DNA from: an uncultured Paracoccaceae bacterium
Lineage (GTDB): Bacteria > Pseudomonadota > Alphaproteobacteria > Rhodobacterales > Rhodobacteraceae
DNA length: 64,000 nucleotides
Assembly: GCA_947498415.1 (NCBI GenBank)
Contig: CANMKB010000003.1
Coordinates: forward strand, 62,001-126,000
Direction: 5' to 3'
Both the position numbers and the translations under genes were made by a program. Positions 26,582 through 34,523 of this stretch are shown piece after piece; position 1 is the stretch's first letter; each line of letters begins with the position of its first letter. The notes beneath the pieces were generated by a model, which made no database searches, was not told the DNA's origin, and saw only the letters and a program-made list of their open reading frames with translations.

Positions 26582-27589
26582 ATGGGCGATCAGAGAATTC
26601 GTATATTTATCAATGGCTTTGGTCGTATTGGCCGAACTGTTTTGCGAATCTTGTCACAGGGTGGCGCCTATGATGGGTTCGAAATCGTTGGTATAAACGA
26701 CATCGAATCTCTCGAAACATGCGCCTATTTGTTTGAATATGACTCTGTCTTTGGCACCTACAAAGGCGCTGTGGAACACAGTGATGGGGTGCTCAAGGTC
26801 GATGGGGCGTTATACCCCTTTTTTGGCGAAGCTGACATTGCCAAGCTCGACTTGTCTGGCGTTGATATTGTTCTGGAATGCACGGGCATGACCGGCAATC
26901 GCGCGGTGGCCGAGCGGGGCCTTGAGGCCGGTGCAGGTTATGTTTTGATGTCGGGCCCTTCTGATCAGGCAGACATCACCTTGGTGATGGGCGCGAACGA
27001 AGATCAATTTGCAGGGCAACGCATCGTTTCTAATGCCTCTTGCACTACCAATGCCCTTGCGCCGCTCATGAAAACGCTCGACGATGCCTTTGGTTTGATC
27101 AGTGGGCATATGACAACGGTACACTGCTATACTGGTTCGCAGCCAACGGTCGACAAACCTCGCGCCGCGCTAGAGCGTAGCCGTGCGGCAGCTATGTCGA
27201 TGGTGCCTACCACAACCAGCGCACAAAAGATGATTGACCGGGTCTTGCCGCATCTTAAAGGGCGGGTTGAAGCGCGTGCCATCCGGGTGCCCACCGCCAG
27301 TGTCAGCGCAATTGATTTAACCATCCAAACCGATGACCCCGTGGACAAAGAGACGGTTAACTCGGTGCTTCGGGCAGAGGCTGAACGACGCGGTATTCTG
27401 GGCCTGACACAAAAGCCGTTGGTCTCTACAGATTTGCGAATGCGGCCTGAATCGCTGGTCGTGTGTACGCGCGAAACCTCTGTTTCGGTCGGGGGCCTTT
27501 TGCGGGTGTTTGGTTGGTATGACAACGAATGGGGCTTTTCGTGCCGCTTGCTAGATATGGCGCGGTGGATGGCGCGCGAAAAATCATGA
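26582..27589 (+). CDS. Divergent glyceraldehyde-3-phosphate dehydrogenase-like enzyme
   Basis: 335 residues from ATG 26582 (GGAGGAG upstream). The NAD-binding domain starts RIFINGFGRIGRTVLRI; the nucleophile is in SNASCTTNALAP and the histidine in TTVHCYTGSQPTVDKP. Classic GAPDH has SCTTNCLAP and VHAYTNDQ, so both the residue after the TTN and the loop beyond the catalytic His differ, and substrate may differ too (erythrose-4-phosphate or another phospho-aldehyde). Its stop overlaps the following hydrolase gene as ATGA. Not linked to phosphoglycerate kinase here. Confidence 0.85.
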   Translation: MGDQRIRIFINGFGRIGRTVLRILSQGGAYDGFEIVGINDIESLETCAYLFEYDSVFGTYKGAVEHSDGVLKVDGALYPFFGEADIAKLDLSGVDIVLECTGMTGNRAVAERGLEAGAGYVLMSGPSDQADITLVMGANEDQFAGQRIVSNASCTTNALAPLMKTLDDAFGLISGHMTTVHCYTGSQPTVDKPRAALERSRAAAMSMVPTTTSAQKMIDRVLPHLKGRVEARAIRVPTASVSAIDLTIQTDDPVDKETVNSVLRAEAERRGILGLTQKPLVSTDLRMRPESLVVCTRETSVSVGGLLRVFGWYDNEWGFSCRLLDMARWMAREKS

Positions 27590-28143
27590 ATGCACTTATT
27601 CTCATCGACATTCAAAAGGGTTTTGACGATCCTTTTTGGGGTGAACGCAATAATCCGGACGCCGAGGATGTGGCCGGGGCGTTACTGGCGGACTGGCGCA
27701 AAAACGAACAGCCCGTCGTTCATATTCGTCATGTCAGCACCATGCCGGGTTCACCTTTGTCTGGCGGCGGAACAGAGTTTAAAGCGCAGGTCACACCAGC
27801 GCCGGGCGAGATCATTTTTGAAAAGTCAGTGAATTCAGGGTTTATTGGAACGTCGCTTGAGGAACATTTGAAAAGCCTGAATATTCAAAAGCTTACCATC
27901 TGTGGTCTGACCACGCCACATTGCGTGTCAACCACCACGCGTATGGCGGCAAACCTTGGGTTTCAGGTGACCTTGGTGGCAGATGCCTGTGCGGCATTCA
28001 CATCAAATGCGAATACCAGCTTTGATGATGGGCCAAACCTAACGGCCGTGGACATCCATCGTACCGCATTGGCGCATTTGAATGGTGAGTTTGCCACCGT
28101 GGTACATAGCCAGGACCTGCTAAGTCCAGCAATCAGCCCATAA
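27586..28143 (+). CDS. Isochorismatase-fold cysteine hydrolase
   Basis: 185 residues. The catalytic triad of the family is visible: Asp in NALILIDIQKGF, Lys in FEKSVNSGFIGT, and Cys in LTTPHCVSTTTRMAANLG. Members cleave amides such as N-carbamoyl compounds, nicotinamide or ureidoacrylate. The ATG at 27586 lies in the stop codon region of the GAPDH-like gene, so the two are translationally coupled. Coming after allE, action on a ureido or amide compound is plausible but unproven. Confidence 0.87.
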   Translation: MNALILIDIQKGFDDPFWGERNNPDAEDVAGALLADWRKNEQPVVHIRHVSTMPGSPLSGGGTEFKAQVTPAPGEIIFEKSVNSGFIGTSLEEHLKSLNIQKLTICGLTTPHCVSTTTRMAANLGFQVTLVADACAAFTSNANTSFDDGPNLTAVDIHRTALAHLNGEFATVVHSQDLLSPAISP

Positions 28144-28168
28144 AAAACCCCGCCGTTGGCGGGATTTT
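28143..28168. terminator. Bidirectional terminator
   Basis: CCCGCC pairs with GGCGGG across GTT, flanked by A and T runs, between the convergent isochorismatase-fold gene and lpdA. Confidence 0.75.
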
Positions 28169-28187
28169 CTTGGTTAGGTATCAAGCT

Positions 28188-29927
28188 TTACTTGCGCTTT
28201 TTCGGCGGCATCAAGTCAGTGATTGTGCCTTCAAACATCTCTGCTGCAAAGTTTATGGTTTCTGACAATGTGGGGTGAGGGTGGATGGTATGCCCCAGAT
28301 CCACTGCATCCGCGCCCATTTCTATGGCCAAAGCAACCTCGGCGATCAGATCGCCTGCGTTCGGGCCAACGATGCCAGCACCAATCACTTGCTCATGCTC
28401 GTTAAACAGCAGCTTAGTGATGCCTTCAGAGCGACCAAGTGACAGCGAGCGGCCAGAGGCAGCCCAAGGGAACACACCCTTGCCAACCTTAACGCCTTCG
28501 GCTTTGGCTTGGGTTTCCGTCATGCCAACCCACGCGACCTCGGGGTCAGTATATGCGACCGAAGGGATCACACGTGCATCAAAGAACCGCTTGTGGCCTG
28601 CTGCCACTTCGGCGGCCACTTTGCCTTCGTGAACGGCTTTGTGCGCAAGCATCGGTTGGCCCACAACGTCGCCGATGGCAAAGATATGCGCCTGGCCTGT
28701 GCGTTGTTGTTTGTCGACAGCGATAAAGCCACGCTCGTCCACGGCAACACCGGCCGCAGCTGCGTTAATCTTTGCCCCATTCGGACGACGCCCCACAGAC
28801 ACAAGAACCTTGTCAAAGGTGTCTACGGTTTCGCCATCTGGGCCTTCCATCGTGACTTTCATGCCAGCGTCTGTCGCCTCAACGGCGGTGACTTTGGTTT
28901 TGGTCAGGATCGCTTCATAGCGACCTTCGATGCGTTTGTGCAAAGGCTTAACGATGTCTTTGTCTGCACCTGGAATGATCTGGTCCATGAATTCTACGAT
29001 GGTCACTTTCGATCCCAGCGCGTCATAGACCGTCGCCATTTCCAAACCGATGATTCCGCCGCCAAGCACCAATAGACGTTCTGGAATGTTTTCCAGCTCT
29101 AGGGCACCGGTGGAATCAATCACACGTGGGTCATCATGCGGGATAAAGGGCAGGGTGACCGGCTCGGAACCTGCAGCGATGATACATTGATCAAAGCTGA
29201 CGGTGGATTTCGCGCCGTCGTTGTCGACCTCGATCATGTTTGGGCCTGTGAAAGTGCCGTAGCCGTTCACAACCTCAACCTTACGCGCCTTTGCAAGACC
29301 TTTCAGACCGCCGGTCAGCTGAGTGACCACGTTTTCTTTCCAGCCGCGCAGGGCATCCAGATCAACCTCTGGCTTGGAAAATTTCACACCAAAGTGCGCC
29401 ATTTCTTCAGCTTCAGTGATGACCTTTGCGCCATGCAAAAGGGCTTTGGACGGGATACAGCCCACGTTCAGGCAGACACCGCCCAGAGAGCTGTCTTTTT
29501 CAATCAAAACGACTTTTTTGCCAAGGTCAGCCGCGCGGAACGCTGCGGTGTACCCCCCTGGGCCAGAGCCCAAAACAACCACTTCGGCGTGCACATCACC
29601 CGCGCCCGTTGCAGTGCCCGTTGGGGCAACGGCAGTGGCGGCAGCTGGTGTTTCGGCCTCTGCCGGAGCTTCCGCTGCGGTCGCTGCCTCAGCGCCTTCG
29701 AGGATCAGGATCAATGATCCTTCGCCCACGTTGTCGCCTTCGGCCACTTTGATTTCTTTCACAACGCCAGCCGCCGGGGAAGGCACTTCCATGGTGGCTT
29801 TGTCAGATTCAAGCTCGATCAGTGCGTCTTCGACGGCAACAGTGTCACCAACTTCGACCAAGATCGAGACAACAGGAACCGTATCGAGATCACCGATATC
29901 AGGAACTTTAACGTCCATAATAGCCAC
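28188..29927 (-). CDS. lpdA: Dihydrolipoyl dehydrogenase (E3) with N-terminal lipoyl domain
   Basis: Reoxidises dihydrolipoamide on the pyruvate dehydrogenase E2 using FAD and NAD. 579 residues, longer than the usual 465-470 because of an N-terminal lipoyl domain (ELESDKATMEVPS, lipoylated Lys43) joined by an Ala/Pro/Thr-rich linker of roughly 40 residues. FAD loop VVLGSGPGGYTAAFRAADLG, redox disulfide in GGVCLNVGCIPSK, and the C-terminal HTIHPHPTLSE acid-base pair are intact. Starts 4 bases after the aceF stop. Confidence 0.95.
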   Translation of the reverse strand: MAIMDVKVPDIGDLDTVPVVSILVEVGDTVAVEDALIELESDKATMEVPSPAAGVVKEIKVAEGDNVGEGSLILILEGAEAATAAEAPAEAETPAAATAVAPTGTATGAGDVHAEVVVLGSGPGGYTAAFRAADLGKKVVLIEKDSSLGGVCLNVGCIPSKALLHGAKVITEAEEMAHFGVKFSKPEVDLDALRGWKENVVTQLTGGLKGLAKARKVEVVNGYGTFTGPNMIEVDNDGAKSTVSFDQCIIAAGSEPVTLPFIPHDDPRVIDSTGALELENIPERLLVLGGGIIGLEMATVYDALGSKVTIVEFMDQIIPGADKDIVKPLHKRIEGRYEAILTKTKVTAVEATDAGMKVTMEGPDGETVDTFDKVLVSVGRRPNGAKINAAAAGVAVDERGFIAVDKQQRTGQAHIFAIGDVVGQPMLAHKAVHEGKVAAEVAAGHKRFFDARVIPSVAYTDPEVAWVGMTETQAKAEGVKVGKGVFPWAASGRSLSLGRSEGITKLLFNEHEQVIGAGIVGPNAGDLIAEVALAIEMGADAVDLGHTIHPHPTLSETINFAAEMFEGTITDLMPPKKRK

Positions 29928-29931
29928 TCCC

Positions 29932-31185
29932 TTACAGCATTAAGCGACGCACGTCGCCAAGCAGATGTTTCAGGGTCGCGCAGAAGCGCGCTGCCAAAGC
30001 ACCGTCAATCGCACGGTGGTCATAAGACATAGACAGCGGTTGCATCAGGCGTGGTTCAAACGCGTTGGTTTCTTTGTTCCAGACCGGCGCCATTTTCGAA
30101 CGGGTGAGGCCAAGGATGGCAACCTCGGGCGCATTTACGATCGGGGTAAAGGATGTACCACCAATGCCGCCCAAAGACGAAATGGTGAACGTGGCACCAG
30201 ACATGTCATCGCCCTTAAGCTTGCCTTCGCGCGCTTTGCCGGACAGTTCCATCAGGTCTTTAGAAATTTCCACAATCCCCTTGCGGTCTGCATCTTTGAT
30301 AACAGGGACCATCAGGCCGTTTGGTGTATCTGCTGCAAAACCAATGTTGTAGAAGTCTTTCTTGATCAGCTTATCGCCATCAGGGTGGATCGAGCTGTTC
30401 ACTTCCCAATGCTGCTTTAGCGCTGAAATAGAGGCTTTCACCACAAAACTTAGCAAAGTCACACGGTAGCCTTCGGTTTTGGCGATACCATCCAACTCGC
30501 GGCGATAACCGTCGAGATCTGTGATGTCGGCCTCTTCGTTGTGCGTCACATGCGGGATGTTCAGCCAAGAACGATGCAGGGCAGGACCAGAGATCTTTTT
30601 GATGCGTGGCATCTCAACGTCTTCGACTTTGCCGAACTTGCTGAAATCAACCGCAGGGATCGGTGGGATACCCATGCCGCCGCTTGCCGCAGGCGCCGCC
30701 GCAGGTGCAACGGTAGATTTCAGATGAGCAGTGATGTCTTCACGCAGGATGCGACCTTTGCGGCCTGAGCCGTTCACTTTGGTCAGATCAATGTCGAGCT
30801 GGCGGGCAAAGGCACGCACAGATGGGGATGCATGTGCTTTCCCAAAACCGCTGTCAGTCACAGCTGCTGCGGCAACTGGGGCCGGAGCCGCTGCAGGTGC
30901 AGCAGCGGGGGCCGCCGCGGGCGGTGCCGCCGGAGCGGCATCTGCAGTTGCTTCACCTTCCAGCAAAAGAACAACAGCGCCTTCGCCGATGTTGTCGCCT
31001 TCGGCTACTTTGATTTCCAAAACCTTACCGGCCGCGGAAGAAGGAACTTCCATTGTGGCTTTGTCAGATTCCAGTTCGATGATCGGATCTTCTACAGCGA
31101 TGACATCGCCAACCTCGACCAGGATGGATACAACAGGAACTTCCGCGAAATCCCCAATATCAGGTACTTTGACTTCAATTGTCAT
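29932..31185 (-). CDS. aceF: Dihydrolipoamide acetyltransferase, pyruvate dehydrogenase E2
   Basis: Transfers the acetyl group from E1 to CoA. 417 residues from ATG 31185, where GAGGAGA precedes and MTIEVKVPDIGDF begins the lipoyl domain; upstream in-frame sequence belongs to the aceE tail. One lipoyl domain (Lys42), an Ala/Pro linker, a peripheral-subunit-binding domain (HASPSVRAFARQLDIDL) and the catalytic core ending near SYDHRAIDGALAARF. A single lipoyl domain contrasts with three in Escherichia coli. Middle gene of aceE-aceF-lpdA. Confidence 0.95.
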   Translation of the reverse strand: MTIEVKVPDIGDFAEVPVVSILVEVGDVIAVEDPIIELESDKATMEVPSSAAGKVLEIKVAEGDNIGEGAVVLLLEGEATADAAPAAPPAAAPAAAPAAAPAPVAAAAVTDSGFGKAHASPSVRAFARQLDIDLTKVNGSGRKGRILREDITAHLKSTVAPAAAPAASGGMGIPPIPAVDFSKFGKVEDVEMPRIKKISGPALHRSWLNIPHVTHNEEADITDLDGYRRELDGIAKTEGYRVTLLSFVVKASISALKQHWEVNSSIHPDGDKLIKKDFYNIGFAADTPNGLMVPVIKDADRKGIVEISKDLMELSGKAREGKLKGDDMSGATFTISSLGGIGGTSFTPIVNAPEVAILGLTRSKMAPVWNKETNAFEPRLMQPLSMSYDHRAIDGALAARFCATLKHLLGDVRRLML

Positions 31186-31207
31186 GATCTTGTCTCCTCT
31201 GTCCCGA

Positions 31208-33859
31208 TCACACCAGACGGGGGTTCGGCTTTGCGCCGTCAATGTCGTATTTCTTAAGAGCTTTCTCGAGCACGGCCTTGGTGATGCCACCTTCGCGGTA
31301 CAGCTCAACCATGGCGGCGGCAGCGATATGGTTTGCGTCAACTTCAAAGAAACGACGCAGGTTTACGCGGCTGTCGGACCGGCCGTAGCCATCTGTCCCA
31401 AGGACTGTGTAGCGACCGGGCACACAGGCGCGGATCTGCTCGGCAAAGTTCTTCATGTAGTCGGTTGCTGCAATCACAGGGCCTGTGGCCTTTGCCAACT
31501 GCTGTGCCACAAACGGAACCTTTGGCTCGGCCAATGGGTTCAGGCGGTTGTGGCGTTCGGCGTCTTGACAGTCGCGCGCCAGCTCGTTGAAGCTTGGAGC
31601 AGACCAGATTTCAGAAGTGACACCAAAGTCTTCTTCCAGCATTTCTGCGGCAGTGATGGCTTGCATCAAAATGGTGCCAGAGCCCATCAGCGTGACGTGC
31701 TTTTTGCCCGGCTTTTTCACTTCTTTAAAGCGATATAGACCTTTGATGATGTCCTCTTCGACACCCATCGGCATGTCTGGATGCGCGTAATTTTCATTCA
31801 TCAGCGTCAGGTAATAGAAGACATCTTTCTGTTCTTCGTACATTTCCTTCATGCCGTGCTGAATGATCACTGCGACTTCGAATTGGAAGGTTGGGTCATA
31901 GCTGATGCAGTTCGGAATGGTGCCCGCAAGGATGTGGCTGTGGCCATCTTCGTGCTGCAAACCTTCGCCGTTCAGTGTTGTTCGACCCGCGGTGCCACCC
32001 AGCATAAAGCCACGTGCGCGGCTATCGCCGGCGGCCCATGCCAAGTCACCAATCCGTTGGAACCCAAACATCGAGTAGTAGATAAAGAACGGAACCATCG
32101 GCACGCCGTGATTGGAATAAGACGTCGCCGCCGCAATCCAATCAGCCATCGCGCCAGCCTCGTTGATCCCTTCTTGCAGAACCTGACCATCGGTCGTTTC
32201 TTTGTAGTACTGCATCTGGTCGGCGTCTTCAGGCGTGTAGTTCTGACCCAGTGGGTTGTAGATCCCTACAGAGCGGAACAGACCTTCCATACCAAAGGTG
32301 CGGCTTTCATCCGGTACAATCGGAACAACGTTTTTGCCCATTTTCTTGTCACGCAAAAGCGTGGTCAGGATGCGGACAAATGCCATTGTTGTCGAGATTT
32401 CGCGGTCGCCCGTCGATTTCAGCTGCGCTGCAAATTTATCCAGCGCTGGAATTTCAAGCTTGTCAGATTTCGCCTCACGTTTTGGGAATTCACCGCCTAG
32501 CGCTTTACGGCGATCCGCCAAATAGGCTTTCTGCGCGTTGTTCAGTTTTACAAACGGCGCGTTTGGCAAATCTTCGTCGCTGACAGGAATTTCAAAGCGA
32601 TCGCGGAAGGCACGCAGTTGATCTTCGGCCATCTTCTTTTGCTGGTGCGTGGTGTTCTGGCCTTCGCCAGCAGAGCCCATGCCGTACCCTTTGACGGTTT
32701 TTACCAGCAAACAAGTTGGCTGACCTTTGGTGTCTGTCGCGCGTTTGAACGCGGTGTAGACTTTCTGAGGGTCATGGCCACCACGGCGTAGTGCAAAGAT
32801 TTGCTCATCTGACCAATCTTCGACCAGTTTGGCGGTCTCTGGGTATTTGCCAAAGAAATGCTTGCGGATGTAAGCGCCATCTTTGGATTTGAAGGTCTGA
32901 TAGTCACCATCGACGGTTTCATCCATCAACTGGCGCAGCTTACCAGAGGTGTCTTTCTCAAGCAGCTCGTCCCAACCTTTGCCCCAAAGCAATTTGATGA
33001 CATTCCAGCCGGCCCCACGGAAACCGCCTTCGAGTTCTTGAACGATCTTGCCGTTGCCGCGGACTGGGCCGTCAAGACGTTGTAGGTTACAGTTCACAAC
33101 AAAAATCAGGTTGTCCAAACCTTCGCGGGCTGCAAGATCGATTGCGCCACGAGATTCCGGTTCGTCCATTTCGCCATCACCAAGGAAGACCCAAACCTTA
33201 CGGTCTGCCATGTCGATGTGGCCCCGGTTGTGCATGTATTTCATGAACCGGGCTTGGTAGATCGCCATCAATGGGCCAAGGCCCATGGATACGGTTGGGA
33301 ACTGCCAATAGTCAGGCATCAACCATGGATGCGGATAAGACGACAGGCCCTTGCCACCAACTTCGGAACGGAAGTTTTCCAGCTGCTCTTCGGTCAGGCG
33401 GCCTTCCATAAAGGACCGTGCGTAGATGCCTGGAATCACGTGACCTTGGAAAAACACCAAGTCGCCGCCGTGGATCGCCGATTTGGACCGCCAGAAGTGG
33501 TTTAGTCCAACATCGTACATAACTGCGGAAGACGCAAAGGAGGCAATGTGGCCGCCGTATTCGCTTGAAACTTTGTTGCGACGCACAACGGTCGCCATGG
33601 CGTTCCAGCGGTTAATTGTACGGATGCGCCATTCCATATCCATGTCACCGGGGAACGGTTCTTGGTCGTCTGTCGGGATGGTGTTTTGGTAGGGCGTTGT
33701 GGCAGAGAAGGGCAGGGTGGCCCCAGCAGCGCGCGCTTGTTGAACAGCTTTGTCGAGCAGGTAGTGCGCCCGGTCTGCTCCGTCTTTTGCGATTACGTCT
33801 TCAATTGCTTCCTGCCATTCGCGGGATTCAATTGGATCGATGTCTTCGAAATTCGCCAT
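31208..33859 (-). CDS. aceE: Pyruvate dehydrogenase E1, homodimeric type
   Basis: Thiamine-diphosphate-dependent decarboxylation of pyruvate. 883 residues in a single chain, the AceE type, not the split alpha/beta PdhA-PdhB type. The ThDP motif begins VFLGDGEMDEPESRGAI and ends around NCNLQRLDGPVRGN; KTVKGYGMGSAGEGQNTTHQ and DGYGRSDSRVNLRRFFEVD are further AceE hallmarks. GGAGGAGG precedes the start. Upstream lies the palindrome at 33898-33915, the first of two. Confidence 0.96.
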   Translation of the reverse strand: MANFEDIDPIESREWQEAIEDVIAKDGADRAHYLLDKAVQQARAAGATLPFSATTPYQNTIPTDDQEPFPGDMDMEWRIRTINRWNAMATVVRRNKVSSEYGGHIASFASSAVMYDVGLNHFWRSKSAIHGGDLVFFQGHVIPGIYARSFMEGRLTEEQLENFRSEVGGKGLSSYPHPWLMPDYWQFPTVSMGLGPLMAIYQARFMKYMHNRGHIDMADRKVWVFLGDGEMDEPESRGAIDLAAREGLDNLIFVVNCNLQRLDGPVRGNGKIVQELEGGFRGAGWNVIKLLWGKGWDELLEKDTSGKLRQLMDETVDGDYQTFKSKDGAYIRKHFFGKYPETAKLVEDWSDEQIFALRRGGHDPQKVYTAFKRATDTKGQPTCLLVKTVKGYGMGSAGEGQNTTHQQKKMAEDQLRAFRDRFEIPVSDEDLPNAPFVKLNNAQKAYLADRRKALGGEFPKREAKSDKLEIPALDKFAAQLKSTGDREISTTMAFVRILTTLLRDKKMGKNVVPIVPDESRTFGMEGLFRSVGIYNPLGQNYTPEDADQMQYYKETTDGQVLQEGINEAGAMADWIAAATSYSNHGVPMVPFFIYYSMFGFQRIGDLAWAAGDSRARGFMLGGTAGRTTLNGEGLQHEDGHSHILAGTIPNCISYDPTFQFEVAVIIQHGMKEMYEEQKDVFYYLTLMNENYAHPDMPMGVEEDIIKGLYRFKEVKKPGKKHVTLMGSGTILMQAITAAEMLEEDFGVTSEIWSAPSFNELARDCQDAERHNRLNPLAEPKVPFVAQQLAKATGPVIAATDYMKNFAEQIRACVPGRYTVLGTDGYGRSDSRVNLRRFFEVDANHIAAAAMVELYREGGITKAVLEKALKKYDIDGAKPNPRLV

Positions 33860-33897
33860 CTGTGGGCATCCTCCTCCGTGTATCCTTTGTAATCTTA

Positions 33898-33915
33898 TAG
33901 TTTAATGTTAAACTA
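33898..33915. promoter_or_regulatory. GTTTAA palindrome, aceE-proximal copy
   Basis: TAGTTTAATGTTAAACTA: 8-bp arms perfectly inverted around TG, 38 bases upstream of the aceE start codon. The same motif in the reverse orientation occurs at 34034-34051. Likely operator of a dimeric regulator whose gene is not adjacent. Confidence 0.65.
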
Positions 33916-34033
33916 CTTAGGTAGATCGCTACAGGCATAGCAGCCATGCGTCCAGCGGGAAGCTTGGTTAACGGAGAATTGTTTGGGGTGTGCAGAGAAT
34001 TTCCACTAAGAGCGTAAATTTTGGAAATTAATA

Positions 34034-34051
34034 TTGTTTAACATTAAACTA
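34034..34051. promoter_or_regulatory. GTTTAA palindrome, allA-proximal copy
   Basis: TTGTTTAACATTAAACTA is the reverse complement of the copy at 33898-33915 except for one outer base. The centres are 136 bases apart, close to 13 helical turns. The allA stop codon (34044-34046) lies inside it. Confidence 0.6.
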
Positions 34052-34523
34052 TCTTAACTTCTTTTGTCAATCTGAACTCTTCGAGATTGTTTTCTGAGCC
34101 AATTCTATCAACGACGGCGAACAGCCCAGGTCCGTCGAGCGGGGTAAGAACGCCATGCCAAATCCCACGATGAAAGTTGATACCTTGACCACGAGAAGAG
34201 AGGAATGCACGCGGTTGACCGGGTAGGCCGTTGTCGTCTGGTGCGACGATCACCAGAAAAGAGGTTTCATACATCGGAACAAAGGCCTGGCTTCCCAATG
34301 GGTGCCGTTCCAATAGATTTAAGGTGTAGGGCAGGTTGCGCGGTTGAGCGTGAAAAATGCTAATCCCGGCTTGTCCGCCGCCAAAATCGAGACGGGCAAG
34401 ATCATGATAACGGTCGCACAGACCTTGGTTGATCTTCAGCGCACCTTCGGATTTGCATTCTAAGACATCACCAAACGGTGCAAACGTTTTGGCGGTCAGT
34501 GGCTCTGTATGCAGGACCGTCAT
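34044..34523 (-). CDS. allA: Ureidoglycolate lyase
   Basis: Splits ureidoglycolate into glyoxylate and urea, the final step of the allantoin route. 159 residues of the AllA cupin-like fold, with LTAKTFAPFGDVLE near the N terminus, FVPMYETSFLVIVAP in the core and GQGINFHRGIWHGVLTPL toward the end. Its ATG overlaps the puuE-uraD stop as ATGA, so the two are co-translated. Family members may also be named ureidoglycolate hydrolase. Confidence 0.92.
   Translation of the reverse strand: MTVLHTEPLTAKTFAPFGDVLECKSEGALKINQGLCDRYHDLARLDFGGGQAGISIFHAQPRNLPYTLNLLERHPLGSQAFVPMYETSFLVIVAPDDNGLPGQPRAFLSSRGQGINFHRGIWHGVLTPLDGPGLFAVVDRIGSENNLEEFRLTKEVKIV

Noticed and set aside
30731..31738. 335-codon plus-strand frame across aceF and aceE
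   Set aside because: Spans the boundary of two certain minus-strand genes and is Ala/Ser/Thr repetitive because of the aceF linker.
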